From Metopolophium dirhodum (lineage: Eukaryota > Arthropoda > Insecta > Hemiptera > Aphididae), in the NCBI RefSeq assembly GCF_019925205.1, contig NC_083567.1, positions 24,242,001 to 24,306,000 on the forward strand: DNA of 64,000 bases, given 5' to 3'. The notes under the pieces are model-generated. The model was given only the letters and a program-made list of their open reading frames with translations. It searched no databases and was not told the DNA's origin. The position numbers and the translations under genes were made by a program. Below are positions 26,561 to 38,893 of the stretch, in pieces (within the stretch, counting starts at the first letter, position 1; the number at the start of each line of letters is the position of its first letter).

Positions 26561-28318
26561 TTAATTTATATGTATAAAATTGATATCGAATCTGATAATT
26601 AGTTATTGATTTATATAATGTTTTAAAATTACAGTTATTTTTACGAACCAATATTATTATGATTATATTTTTTGTTAATGTCATGGTGATGTACTATATC
26701 TAATGTAGTTAATCTTGTAATTTTTCTATAGTCTTTTAAGTATTCTCTGTTGGTCATGAAGCACGTTGATTAGGCACATCTTTGTCCGTTAAATGTATAG
26801 TAAACAAATAAATAATAATATGCTTAGTTACACCTGTCCATTGAGTGTTCAGAAATGAAAAATAAAATATTACCATACTATTTAAACGTTGGCAATTCAC
26901 GTTGACCACTAGTATCACTAGTACGTATATGTGATTTTGTCTGGACAACTCGAAGTCAAAATTTGAAAAATTCGTGTGGAAATAACTAGCTATATTATAT
27001 TATGTCACATTAATTACTTAAATTATTAAAAAATATGATAAGTACGTTGCCTAAGACTCCACAGTATTTTAAAGTGAATTCATTGGTACCTATACTCCAA
27101 ATACATAATATTAGAAATTAGAAATAATATATATATATATAAAATCATTGAGTAGGTATATAATATTATACAATATATTATTATACTCAATGATAGTACG
27201 TATTTATATGTATTATAACGTATATCAAAATACACAAAAAGTACAAATTATAATTATATTGTCTTTTGAATGATAACCATCGATGATTTGTTTATAGTTT
27301 GAGAGTCCATTATTTCCAGTATGAGATATAGGAGTTGGAAAAAATGCCAATTTGTCGAGTACTGTTGTAGTACTCGCTAATAGTGTGTAAAAATACAAAT
27401 ACCGTTAAAATGGCAATAAATAATTATATAAATCTTGGAGATTCGACGAAAAGATATGGGACAAAACTCTAATTAATCGTATCGGATACGAACGAATTTA
27501 CTCGTTGATTGTCAGCCACAGATTAACGATATACTATGTGAAATGGAAATCTAATATTAAAAAATATATACAATCTTATATCTTTAATATAATATGTTCG
27601 TTGACTTTGAATTAAAAAACTAAAACTAAAAGCAATGATTTGTGTGTATTTTATTTGTTTTTATATCACTTTAATGTTAATGTTCTCATATTATATTATT
27701 ATAGCTGTGCTCAAATACGTTTTAAGTGATAATAAATTATTCTCAACTATTACCAAACCCAATAGAAGATCACATAATATTTAATCAGAAAGTATTTCGT
27801 ACCAATATCCAGTGAATTGTTATTTTAAATATAATGTTTAAAATTAATTTTCTTTTTTTCTACCCCCATAAATTAGTGGATTTATTAAGATCTGAACATA
27901 TTTACTACTAAAATCGCAAGCTATCATTGAACTGTATTTGGTTTTTTTTTTTTTCAACAGCTGATCTTGTACTTTGGGATTAAGTTGTAAAATATATTCG
28001 TTTTCGTTAACCGGTATTTATTAACATCACTTAATATACAAAAATGTATTGTGAAACTGTACAAATTCGATGAAAAAAACCTTGCCGTAATATTTTTGTT
28101 GAAGTATGGTTTTTTTAATACTATTTAGAACACGAACTTTAAATGTTTGAAGCTGTTAACTTGACAACTTAATTTTTCGCGTTTTCTTACTTTTGCACCG
28201 CACTAACTTTTTATTTATACTATTGTTCTCAGAGTGCTCCTTAAGTTTGCACATTAATAAAATGTTGATGAGTAAAACGTTATTGTTTTTTTTTTTCATC
28301 TTATTAAGTTTCTCTCCT
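26561..28318. other. AT-rich DNA with an AT-rich hairpin
   Basis: AT-rich spacer. It includes an (AT)7 run at 27127-27140 and an inverted repeat at 27145-27193. No gene is recognised. Confidence 0.55.
27145..27193. repeat. Perfect 10-bp inverted repeat
   Basis: TCATTGAGTA (27145-27154) pairs with TACTCAATGA (27184-27193) across a 29-nt AT-rich loop that itself contains TATAATATTATA. It could be a small hairpin or a vestige of a palindromic element. Confidence 0.6.
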
Positions 28319-29560
28319 CTCCCATTATGATTCTCTATTGCACCTCCACCACCACCGACAGTTCAACCGGTGACGTAGTGTCGGCATTGACCTCACTGGC
28401 TGCGTTTTCATACCACCGCGATAGATAAGAGGATTTTAGGCGGTCATTCCCCTCATAATGAAATGTCTGGTGTATCAAATAAAAAAAGAAATATAAACAC
28501 GACAATCAACCCCCAACCAAGAAAATAAAAATAATAAAAATAATACTCTGGTGGTGTTTTTACGGGTATACGATCCTACACCCTACGTTGGTGGTGGAGG
28601 CAGCGGTGCATCATCAGTGGTTCGGTGGTGCCAGCTAAAACAGCGACGTCGACGTATACCAACCACCAACCGAGAGAGCCGAGTGTTTGCGCCGAAGTTA
28701 CCGTCACCGCATAACCGCAATTTCATTATTTACGTGACTAAAGATATTCGCAAACGTGAGCTCGTAAATTTCATCGGCAATGTCTCCCGCTGTTTGGCCC
28801 TTATCTCCGCTCGGTGTGCGTGCATGTCGGTTTTTCTATTTTTACCCCTCACCACCTCTCACATGGGAATCCAGGAAATTAAATTTTAATTCCATCGGTC
28901 CTCCTGCGCGTAGCTCCATGCCCGCCGGTCTCACGTCGCGCTGTTGGGGGTTAGTTGTTTTAATATAATAATATCGCGTAGCTAGTATACCTACCTACCT
29001 TTACAATATAATATAATACACCAGTATAAACGCGAGAAAACGCTCAACACTTTGCACTCGGCGGTGGCGGCGTATATACGACTTATATACGTACCTATAT
29101 ACGATAGGTTGACGCTGCGGAGGATCCCCGCGGAAGGGTTTCGGGGGTCGAATTTAATCTAAATCAAGTCGATAATTATGTTTCACCGAAACAACAAAAA
29201 CTATACGTAAATAACACATCACGGTGGCGTATATGAATACACACACGACATCAACCCTCGACGCGGTCGTCGCCCAACACCAACCCCACGTCTCTCCCAC
29301 GTGTACCTGCACCTACCTCCTCAGGGCCACGGTGCAGTCTACCCCCCCTCCTCACACAACCTTGTTTGCGCCTCATTTCACTCGTACGTTTTCCACCCTC
29401 CACGACGAACACCCGAATGAGTAAAGACGAGAGAGAGCAAAATATGTTTACGCGTTTTTGATTTGCACTAGGTATATGAAACACGCATACAAGGATATTG
29501 ATGACGGTACACTGAAATTATTCGCCCCGTTTTCTTATACGCCCTCAAGGTCCGTTATTC
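28319..29560. promoter_or_regulatory. GC/CpG-richer island
   Basis: Third block with clearly higher G+C and CpG than its flanks, including segments such as GGCGGTGGCGGCG near 29060 and CGCGGAAGGG near 29130. Open frames at 28551-28889 (+) and on both strands around 29224-29484 have no recognised domains, and the last two overlap antisense to each other. The block could be a promoter, an untranslated exon or an enhancer. TATAAA occurs near 29024 but no matched initiator is seen. Confidence 0.33.
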
Positions 29561-32500
29561 GTTTAATTTGACGTTAATAAATAGTAAACGCACAACTGCA
29601 AACACACGAGGCTATTATTATATATTAATATTAAAATTAAAATTATAATATAATACTGCAGTGGATTAGAACCCATTCTCTCTGATACCATTTTTGTCCA
29701 AGACTAGAGAAAGTTTTCCCAGTTTAATATTAATTTTAAACCTCTTCTAAAATCAGATAAAATAGTCCTCGTGCAATGTGAAGTAAAACATCGATGTAAC
29801 GCGAATACTGCAGTTATACATATAATATAATTCGTATAAAGACATTCGATTACAATTTTAGAAGTTCGTCATTTGACAATATAATATAAGGTAGTTGGTA
29901 CCTATCTAGCCGTACAGTCTGACGATTAAAAAACTTTATGCATTGATAGAAAAACAAACTTACGTCCAAACTTATTAAACATGTTTCAACATAAATCTTT
30001 TGTAAAGTTTTTCATTTTTGGTGAACATTTAATTGTATAAAACAAATTATAGGTTTCTACGTTTATCGGAGCGACTATTTCAAATAAAAAAATATACATT
30101 CACCTGGATGAGAATACTTAAAATTATTTAAACATAAACTAGGTTATCTATGAAAGAACTATTAAGGTCGTTTTATTTTTAGAAACTTTATAAGTGCGCA
30201 CCTGTTCTTAAATAATATGAATAACTTACTATTTTAGTATATGAAAGTTCTCTATTGCAAACATTAAATATGTGTATTTAGTAACTTGGCAAATATTAAA
30301 TAAGTCGAAAGTCAAACCAAAAATATTCATCTATAGTTGTTAAAAATTAAAATTTAATATTTAAAATATAAATTTCTAGTTGTTTGAATTAAGCAAGAGA
30401 GGCGAGAAAGATAATACTTATTCTAAAATGTAATATATTACTTTATATTAGGTACATATGAAAAGTTTAGTATACTTATTATAGTTTTCACTTTTGTAGA
30501 TTTAACCTACTTCGAGTAACGAAAATGCATATTGTACTACAACGTGGTCGGGGGAACCTTGTTATGCGATATTATAGTTATCCAGACAAGGTTTTTTATT
30601 CCTTATGGATAAGTTTACCGTACGTAGGGGGTATAGAGCATTGTGTATGAGGTATTTTATCAATAATAAGATACGTTTGGTTTATAGATCTGTAATAATT
30701 TCTTATATTTAAAATAATACTTTACTAAATATGAAGATGATGGCCGTTAATAAGTGTATAGGTGAGTTCGCTCCTCTTGATGGTTGGTTATACTTAGTGT
30801 TTGAAGTATGAGAAATATTTCAATGTTTTGTGAAATATTGGATGTTTATTAATTATTTAATTTTTATTTTTTAAATATTATTTTGTTTTATATTTTTATT
30901 ATATATAAATTATAATTATAATTTATATTATTTCATGTGAATCGTTAGCAAGAAAACTATGATCTTTATAATATATACCTAAGTACTGATTTCCTTTTAC
31001 TGTTTCTTTTTAATATTTATTATGTTTTTTGTTTTATATAATTATAATACATGTCAAAATTAAGAAGAAACAATGATCTTCATAAAATAGCCAATTTATG
31101 AATCTGATCATAAGAACAATTTTGATGGTAGAAACATTTATCTGAGTCAAGTAGTTTATTTTTTAGAATTGTCATACACTCATACGTTTAAATAGCATCA
31201 TTTTTTTTTTCGTCAAGTCTTTCTGTTACACCTTGTATATAGAGTGTAACAAATGTTACAGCACGTTTAATTGTATTTGAAAACATCCATTTTATTTTGT
31301 AGTATTTTGATTTAGAATTTTAATGCTTACTATATTTCAGAGAGAATATAAACTAACTCTTTTTTTAAATTAATATAAACAGGACATGTCTACATTTTGA
31401 ATTGTATGTCTTGCTCGTGTAAAATATTTCCAAATACTTCACAATACCACTGATCGTTTAAATAAGTAAATTAAAGTAAGTGAACATTTAATATAATTAT
31501 AATACAAAAGTTCATTATATACATGCAGTAGTTTTAGATTAATAGTTATATGTTTACAGTACAGTACAATACGCAATACTTATTTTATAATATGCCATAA
31601 ACTTTTTAAAATTGAATATTGGACCAAGCATTTGTTGTACTGTCGAATGGCGATTGATTTCTAATAGTATTGTCCTAACATTAGGTAGTATAGACACTTG
31701 GATAATTAACAAAATTAATTACAGATGCAAAACAAACGGAGACAAAAGGTTTATGCAATAAATTACCCACATTATGAACGGAAGGTATTGCAGGACCATT
31801 GGTCAAGGGTTGTTTGAAAACTCGATTATACAAATTGAATAATTGTGTTCTGTAATATGAATATACAATTAAAATATCAACCGACAAAAAAACTTATTTC
31901 CACTTATTATTCGTATTTTTGTAGCCTAACAATGAACTGTGTAATATATGCAAGCTAAATCTAATAGTTTTCGAACATTTTTTTTTTGCAGTAAAATATT
32001 TTTGAATAATAAGTTCATCGTAACACATTGGCGTTCTAGTATGTATGAATGTATGCTAAACTGTATGTTCGCGTTGGAAAATTAACTGTTGACGATTAAC
32101 GGGTATGGATTTTTTATTTTAGTTATGAACGTATGATAATTAATATCAAATGAAACAAAACGACGACCTCCTTGTGAATTATCGTGCTGGGATGGAAAAT
32201 ATTATTAAGACCAAAGACGAAATAAACAACTATCAATATTGCCATATTATTATTATCTATTTAATTGTAGTGAAGAGGTTTTCATTTAGACACTAAAATA
32301 ATCGTTTTTGTACAATTTTACGAAAATGAAAACAAAATATAAATAAAAGATGAAATAATGTATTAACAGCATCAGAATTAAAAACACAATTTAGAAAATT
32401 TAACTGACCACAGTTTTATTTTATATTTTCATAATTCTTTATCGTATTATATAGCTAAACCACAAATAAATGTTCGGTATTATCAACGAATGTGTCTCGG

Positions 32501-34440
32501 TTTAATTTGTTTTTAATTTGTGCGCTTGAACAAATGGATTCACACCATCGACACATAAAATATTATAAACTTTTCAAAAATGTGGTTTACAAACTTAATA
32601 AACGGAACACCGAACATTATCGGGAATCGTAAAAAATTGTTTACACATCAATTTTTATTAGGACGTTTTTCCACCCAAAAATGTTTAAACGAGACGCAAA
32701 GTTAGGACGCATTAAACTAATGATGCGAGTATATGAGAATATAATACAAAACAGACGTGTTAATACTATATCTACGAACTATAGCTTTTATTATATCGAA
32801 TAACTCCGCAAAACAAATTGTATTATTATTTTTTTCTCGTCTACACACCACTCCGGTTTATTATACACGCTCGGCACATCGTTCAATTGCAAGCCGAAAG
32901 TATATTAGAACGTATTATTATAGACGATCCAAAACATTGTGTATATACGTCCTAAGGTCGTTAGAACACACTTCTCCTCAGTCCTCCTAACCAATAACAT
33001 CTTGCAGAAAGCATATTGACAAAAATTCGACGAAAAAGCATGAACCGTACGAGTCATTGTATAGGATAACTCCAAACCGTACTAGCACCGACGATACTTT
33101 AAGTTATTGATAATTATTATTAATAATATTATTTCGTGCAAAGGCGACCGTTGAAATATTATAACTTTGGAGATTAAGCGTGATGGTGGTTACATGAACC
33201 ATACTGTGAACGAACGGTTTACATCTTAATCACCAAGTTTATCAATCTCGAAATTAATTAACGTACATTAACATGTATAATGTATAATATTGTATACCTA
33301 CCTATTTTGTACCTATGTTGTACCTATATTATACATAGTTCATAAATTTATAAATAATATTGTACGTATTTAGTTTATAAGTTGTATTACAAAATATTAA
33401 ACTATAGTTTTTTAGTATGAATATTGTAATAGTTGAGATTCAAAACAATGAAAGATACTATTTGTTTTGTAATTATTATATTATATCGATATACCTGCCT
33501 ACCTGAATATAAACATATATTGGTATATTGTTACTTATATTTTTCTTACCTATTGAAATTGATTGACCTTTTTTTAACACAAATAATAACTTTAATTTTA
33601 TGGTTTTAGATATTTTTAACAATACATTATTTTTAAATTTAGATTCTCTTTAGCTAATTAAGTATATTTATTGAACATTATAAGTACTTTAATTTTAATT
33701 ACACGTCTTAAATTATCTTCTGAGTTTCTTTCGTTTAAATATTTTTTAGTTGAAAAAAGTGTTAATAATCATTATTTTGTGTTATGTTTATTTATAAATA
33801 CCTACTTGTTTTCATTTGTATTAATAAAAAACCAATAAATTATTACCAGTATATTATTCTAAATCTGAGACTACCTACATATTTTGAAAGCGGCTCTGAT
33901 TATGATTGACTGTTCATAATTTTTTTTTTTTAATGCATTTCAATCAAAATTCTGAAATGATACTCCCGGATTATATTATTATGTTAACATAATAACATTA
34001 TTATGTTAATATGTTAACATCGAAAATATATAATAAATTACTATAATATAATCACTAAAAAATGTAATTAAATATTTATTTTATTAAAACAAGTTTGGAA
34101 TCAATATCGCGCTTTATGATTTTATTTACGAGAATTAAATTCTATAAAAATGTGATTGTTAATATTATACTACCATAGTACTTACACTTAATCGATGCAT
34201 GCATAATGTCCATTTACCTTAATTCTACCTAGGTAGCGAGGTTACCTGAATAGGTAGATTTACTAAATATAGTTCAATAACACTTGATTTTATTATGCTA
34301 TTAATGCGCATATTATAATATATTTTATAAGAAAATATATGTTTACTAGATTAAAGACGAAAAATAACTGTTGAGTTAAAAATGTTGAGCGTAAGTAATA
34401 TAATATCTGCTCGCTCATAATGTAAAGCACTATCCGTGGT
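29561..34440. other. AT-rich DNA, nothing firm
   Basis: AT-rich spacer. An 8-bp inverted repeat (31224-31251) and duplicated ATGTTAACAT palindromes (33981-33990 and 34011-34020) are the only structures I can point to. Open frames (for example 31681-31887 minus, 32757-32990 plus) are short and unrecognised. Confidence 0.5.
31224..31251. repeat. Short inverted repeat TGTTACAC/GTGTAACA
   Basis: An 8-bp perfect inverted repeat with a 12-nt loop, CTTGTATAT plus AGA. The word resembles the TGTTACACCCTGTATA-type ends that I recall from insect DNA transposons, so this may be a transposon-end remnant. Confidence 0.4.
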
Positions 34441-34469
34441 TATGGATATTTTTCTGGTAATTCCCATGG

Positions 34470-34800
34470 CGCTAAACTTTTACTACAGTCAACGGACCTT
34501 GACCTATGTCTTTGTATTAAAATAATTATTCTCGAGTATTGTTTATGCAACTAGGATATAGTTCTCGTCCCAGTGGATTCGGTTTTCGAGTGTAAAGAGA
34601 CAAATTGCCTATGCAAATCGTGGTGTCCCGCGTATTGCATGTTGGTTATGTAAATCAAAAAAACCACACTCAAGTCCCATCGGCCATTCTTTTCACTTGC
34701 AAATGAGCCGTATTTCTTTTTTTAAAGAGTCCCCTGTCCAGACATTACTTTTGGCCCTCGAACCACATCGCATACTTAAAGAATAACCCATCAGATTTGA
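34470..34800 (+). mobile_element. Very decayed LINE reverse transcriptase remnant
   Basis: Translated in shifting frames, the stretch gives LCLCIKIIILEYC, then LVPVDSVFE, then VKRQIAYANRGVPRIACWLC. The spacing resembles the LINE pattern LY.S.VRPILEYC, WDP.LV.DS, LE.VQR.F. In-frame stops and at least one shift are present. The call rests on this weak pattern alone, and I could be reading signal into AT-poor DNA. A profile search would decide it. Confidence 0.35.
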
Positions 34801-34805
34801 ATACC

Positions 34806-34909
34806 TATATACTTAATCCCACTCTCTTTATATTCAGTCAAAACAACGTCGAAACTTCAAGAAATTGAAAAGATATACTTGATTAGTGACGGTTTAACGA
34901 CCAGTAAGT
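34806..34909 (+). promoter_or_regulatory. Possible core promoter and first exon
   Basis: TATATA at 34806-34811 lies 30 bp before the A of a TCAGTC initiator (34834-34839), the arthropod Inr consensus at the classical spacing. A consensus splice donor, GTAAGT, follows at 34904-34909, so a 68-nt untranslated first exon is conceivable. Each word is short and the arrangement could be chance in AT-rich DNA. Confidence 0.25.
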
Positions 34910-35807
34910 AGTATATTTAAATTACAAAAGTTTTGCAAAAAGTGTTTTGTTTGTTTTATATATACATATATATTATATTTGATATATATACATACCTCTT
35001 ACCTTTTTTATTTGGCTCGTTTGAAAAGGACGTTTTTAGTGACTGACAATAAGTGAATGAAATAATCCCTTTTACTGGCCATTGTGATCAATCTAGTGAA
35101 AAACTTTTTAAGCTATTATAATAATCCAAATAACTACTGATCTTCTATTCATTTAACCATAGTATAGTATTTTTTGATGAAAATTAAAATGTAAATCAAA
35201 CTCTTTGTGATTACAAAATCAAATTAAATAAAACATTTAATGGATTCAAAAATAAGCTCACTTAAAAAATATATGGGTACTGCGTTAAGCCCATTTTTGT
35301 ATACTAAATGTATAACAATATAATATAATAAAAGTAAATATCGCTGATAAAAAACAAATATTTATTTTAAGAGCTTATGGAGTTTTGCATAACATTCACT
35401 GTATCCACATTTCCCCATTTCTGAGAATTGTCTTTAATCGTTTATATTTATTAACTAATATAAGTGGTACAATGTGCGCGCCGCATGGTATATCTTCAAT
35501 AATTATTATAGTATTGCCTACCATAGATCTTTATTACTTAATTCACTATCAATTTTAATATATGCATTTTTAATTTTGCATTCCGTAAAATTAAATTTCT
35601 AATAACATTCCTTTGTGTATTCATTATTAGTTGAAATCGTTAAATAACAACTCTAATGTTTAATGAAGAAAAATCAAATTATAATATAATAACCAAAAAT
35701 GTATGGATTTAAATCAATTGTGAATAATATATACATTTTTAGATTTTTGGGTTACTATATGAACTACCTACCTAAACTTGTGTGAAACCTTGTTTTAAAT
35801 TGCCGAT
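34910..35807. other. AT-rich DNA, nothing recognised
   Basis: AT-rich spacer between the putative promoter and the tandem duplication. No open frame, repeat or RNA is supported. Confidence 0.55.
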
Positions 35808-36148
35808 CCTTAGCTATGAAAGTTGAACGTTTTAATTGTAGAATAAACAAGGCCGAAACCTGCGGCAGCTCCGTCAGGACGGCGGACGGCGATCTCTGCT
35901 CGTCTGCATAGCAATTTTTTCGACATTGAACACCATTCCACTTGGTCGACGGGCCGGTAAAATGACGACGTACAGATGGAATTTTGGACGACACATTACA
36001 TTTTTCAGGCTCTGCGGAAACCTGATGCATTAGGTCCGTAGCGGACAGTGACCGGAACTCGACTTCGGACGATTATATCTGCTGCAGTGGTGCTATATAT
36101 TCGTCATGATAATCACGTCAATATAATATTATGAAAAAACTAAAAAGT
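35808..36148 (+). repeat. Tandem duplication, unit 1 (341 bp)
   Basis: The unit begins CCTTAGCTATGAAAGTTGAA and ends GAAAAAACTAAAAAGT. It is followed directly by a diverged second copy. The middle is GC-richer than the flanks, with CTCCGTCAGG, CTTGGTCGACGGGCCGGTAA and ACAGTGACCGGAACTCGACT shared by both copies. An 88-codon minus-strand open frame (35764-36030) crosses this unit. The corresponding frame in unit 2 has a stop and a 5-bp length difference, so conserved coding is unlikely. I do not recognise the sequence. Confidence 0.88.
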
Positions 36149-36516
36149 CCTTAGCTATGAAAATTGAACGTTTTAACTGCACAATAAATAAGGTCTCAAA
36201 CCTGCTGCAGCTCCGTCAGGGCGGCCGACGGCGATCAGCTGATCTCTGCGGATACGTCCCATGCAGCAGCTGAACTCGTCTGCATAGCAATTTTTTCGGC
36301 ATTGAACACCATTCCACTTGGTCGACGGGCCGGTAAAATGACGATGCAGGAATTTTGGTCGGCAAATTACATTTTTCAGGCTATGCGGAAACCTGGTACA
36401 TTAGATCCATAGCGGACAGTGACCGGAACTCGACTTCGAACGGTTGTATCTGCTGCAGTGGTGCTATATTCATCGTGATAATCACGTCAATATAATATTA
36501 TGAAAAAACTGAAAAG
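36149..36516 (+). repeat. Tandem duplication, unit 2 (368 bp)
   Basis: Second head-to-tail copy of the unit that starts at 35808. It carries extra bases after GGCGATC (around 36230-36270) that include CAGCTGATC and CAGCTGAAC, so either unit 1 lost a segment between short CAGCTGA repeats or unit 2 gained one. Dispersed substitutions elsewhere mark an old duplication. Its left edge, CCTTAGCTATGAAAATTGAA, matches a dispersed repeat at 49691 with one mismatch in those 20 bases. Confidence 0.88.
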
Positions 36517-37690
36517 CGCGTAATAAGTACAATAACATTACAACAGAATAAATACTGTTCGTATACCTATTATAGTGCTCACTGTAACAATAGATATAGA
36601 TACTGAAAACAATACGGTGACACGGCAGATACGAATATCATTATATATATTTCAAACACTCAGCTGCCTATGGCCATAAGATTTTTGTAGTTTTTGTGTG
36701 TAGGCTGGAAAACGTTTCGCATAAAGGAAAGTACTGTGTGTACGTTTTAGAAAAAAAATCGAGAATCGAAACACGTCATTTTTTAATGATTCGAAAAATT
36801 GACTACCAATCTATTAGACTTCTAATGGCATTTTGACCAGTATGAAGCTGCTAATAGAAGAAATTAATCAAGAAAAATGGCCTACAATGAAAATAAATAG
36901 GCACCTCCATATTATAAAACTAAAATCACACCACTGTGATATTATCGAAAGATGTTTAATACAATTTAAATATTGGTATTTAAAGACGTATGATGATAAG
37001 CATATTATGCGTGTTTATGATACTGTGAAATCAAATGGAATCAAAATGCATTTTTCGTCATGTATCTTTTTTCAAAATGCAATCAAAGACATTCGCTGAA
37101 GAACTATCACTGAGTTGGTTACAATTTATTGTATCAGATTTGTGGCATTTGCAAAGGAAAAACTTATTGGCCATTTTAAATCAAAAAATTTCAAGGTATA
37201 CTATACAATTGTGCCATAAAAATAAAAAAAAAACCAATATTATACCTAATATGAAACAAAAAAAATTTTGTATTGTTTTAGACTGTTCCTTTTTAAAAAC
37301 CACAAAGAAAATTAATACAAACTAATAACGGAATATTGAAATCAACTAAATATTATACACCAAATAAATAAAAATCTAAAAATCTCAACGAAAAATATGT
37401 ATTTCCTGAGTGTATAAGAATGGAATGAAAGCAGATCAGGAGCATTATCGATTGTAAATTTTTCCAGCGTGACGGTAATGGTTGAAAATCAAGCCAAATT
37501 GGCTGCATATAATTATTATCAATGTATCGAGCACAAAATTGTTCAGTTATCAATCATTATTTGACTGAACATGAATCATTAGACATATTCAAAAGTGTAC
37601 ACCATGTTTCTAACCCTTAATATAAAACAGTCATCAACATTTTATCAATTTCCAATAATTAATAAAAAAATGTACATAATATATGTGTGG
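36517..37690. other. AT-rich DNA with unrecognised open frames
   Basis: Contains two overlapping plus-strand frames (36833-37099 and 37035-37325) that can be read as one frame broken by a shift. Their composition is Lys/Ile-rich as AT-rich DNA dictates, and I recognise no domain. They might be a decayed transposase or chance. Confidence 0.4.
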
Positions 37691-38130
37691 TTTCTGATGA
37701 ATTTGACAATTAAAAATAAAAATTCTGTATGTATATGTAATTTCGATGTTTTTTTCAACTTTTGAGGACCTTTTAGTCTTCAAGCTATATAACTTCCAAT
37801 TTTGTCATATATAAATTTAAAATATTCTAAAAAAAGTAAATATTTTAACTATCTATAAATGGCACAAGAAGAGCCAAAATATTTTGAACATTATAGCATG
37901 TTTAGTAAACAGTAATATAAAATTGGTGGAGATATCAAGTTTCTGCAGTTATTTGTTTTTGAATTAAACAAAAAAACAAAATTAATTTTGTGAAAAATTT
38001 ATTTGTTTAATGGGAAATTTTCCCGTTTTTTTAAATTTATTTTTGTTTTTTTTTTGATTATTTTATTTATTTATTTGTTTATTTATTGGGTACTGTAACA
38101 TCCACTCAAAATCTAAAAAATGTAAAATTT
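37691..38130 (+). repeat. Partial member of dispersed repeat family
   Basis: The segment with CTTCAAGCTATATAACTTCC, then GGTGGAGATATCAAGTTTCT and GCAGTTATTTGTTTTTGAAT aligns by eye, with much divergence, to 49600-50157 (TTTCAAGCCTTAGCTATAAA; GGTGAATGTTTCAGGTATCT; TCAGTTATTGG). That copy ends in the CAGAATCTAA terminus of the ATTCTGAGCGGAG family. Boundaries are approximate. Confidence 0.4.
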
Positions 38131-38455
38131 AGATTTATAATAGGTAATGCAAAAAGCTCTTTAAAAATAACTTAAATGTTCTTAATTTAGTAATCATAGA
38201 AATTTTACTCACACGGTGTTTATATCGACAAAACCACTTCACAGTGCCAAGTTGGCACTAAATGTGTTGCAGGTAAACTGTTTCTGAATTCCGTCCCTAG
38301 AATTATTGAAAATACTTAAATTCAAACTAAACTGCTTTTATTTTTAATTCATTCGTATGTGTAATATATTTATGAATTAATAAACACAGCGTGAAATTTA
38401 ACTTTGTGGAACTTACTTTGGTTGCCTTTATTTTTAATTTCTTAAATATATTTTT

Positions 38456-38893
38456 AGATTCTAAGCGGAGCGAGATAGTTTTACAATGGTGTTTTTTTTT
38501 TTTTATCCTGTATACAACATTTTTACTAGAAAGAGGGCTTTGATTTCAACATTAAAGAAGTCATTTTTCGATTTCTCAATAGTTATTTAATACCATGGGA
38601 AAAAACACCAACAAATTACGAAAAACCACTTTAAACGGGATTTTAATTTCTAACGCTTTGTTTATCATCGTAAAAAATAATAAAAAATAATAATATTATT
38701 ATAATATTAATTCAACTTACAGAATAAATAATAACGATATAAAATATCCAGACTGACAAACCGTCTCCGCTTATAATCGTTTTTCTTATACAATGATATT
38801 ATATCATTGAATTCAAGTTTAGCACAATCCATTATACATTGAACCACTTGTAACCTAAAGTACAGCAGAGCGACATCCACTTACCCACTTTTT
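38456..38893 (-). mobile_element. Dispersed repeat, ATTCTGAGCGGAG family, copy 1
   Basis: AGATTCTAAGCGGAG at 38456-38470 and the diverged CTCCGCTTATAAT near 38766-38778 face each other as inverted words. The complement of the whole block matches 62039-62520 over most of its length. Shared segments include GACAAACCGTCTCCGC, TTTGTTTATCATCG, AAATTACGAAAAACCACTTT, and further out GACATCCACTTACCC with CTTGTAACCTAAAG. There is no coding capacity. It is a non-autonomous interspersed element, perhaps a DNA transposon derivative; the extra homology outside the inverted words shows that they are not the true ends. Confidence 0.7.

Noticed and set aside
36833..37325. Two overlapping frames that look like one shifted protein
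   Set aside because: Composition follows AT-rich DNA and no motif is recognised; kept only as a comment in the spacer entry.
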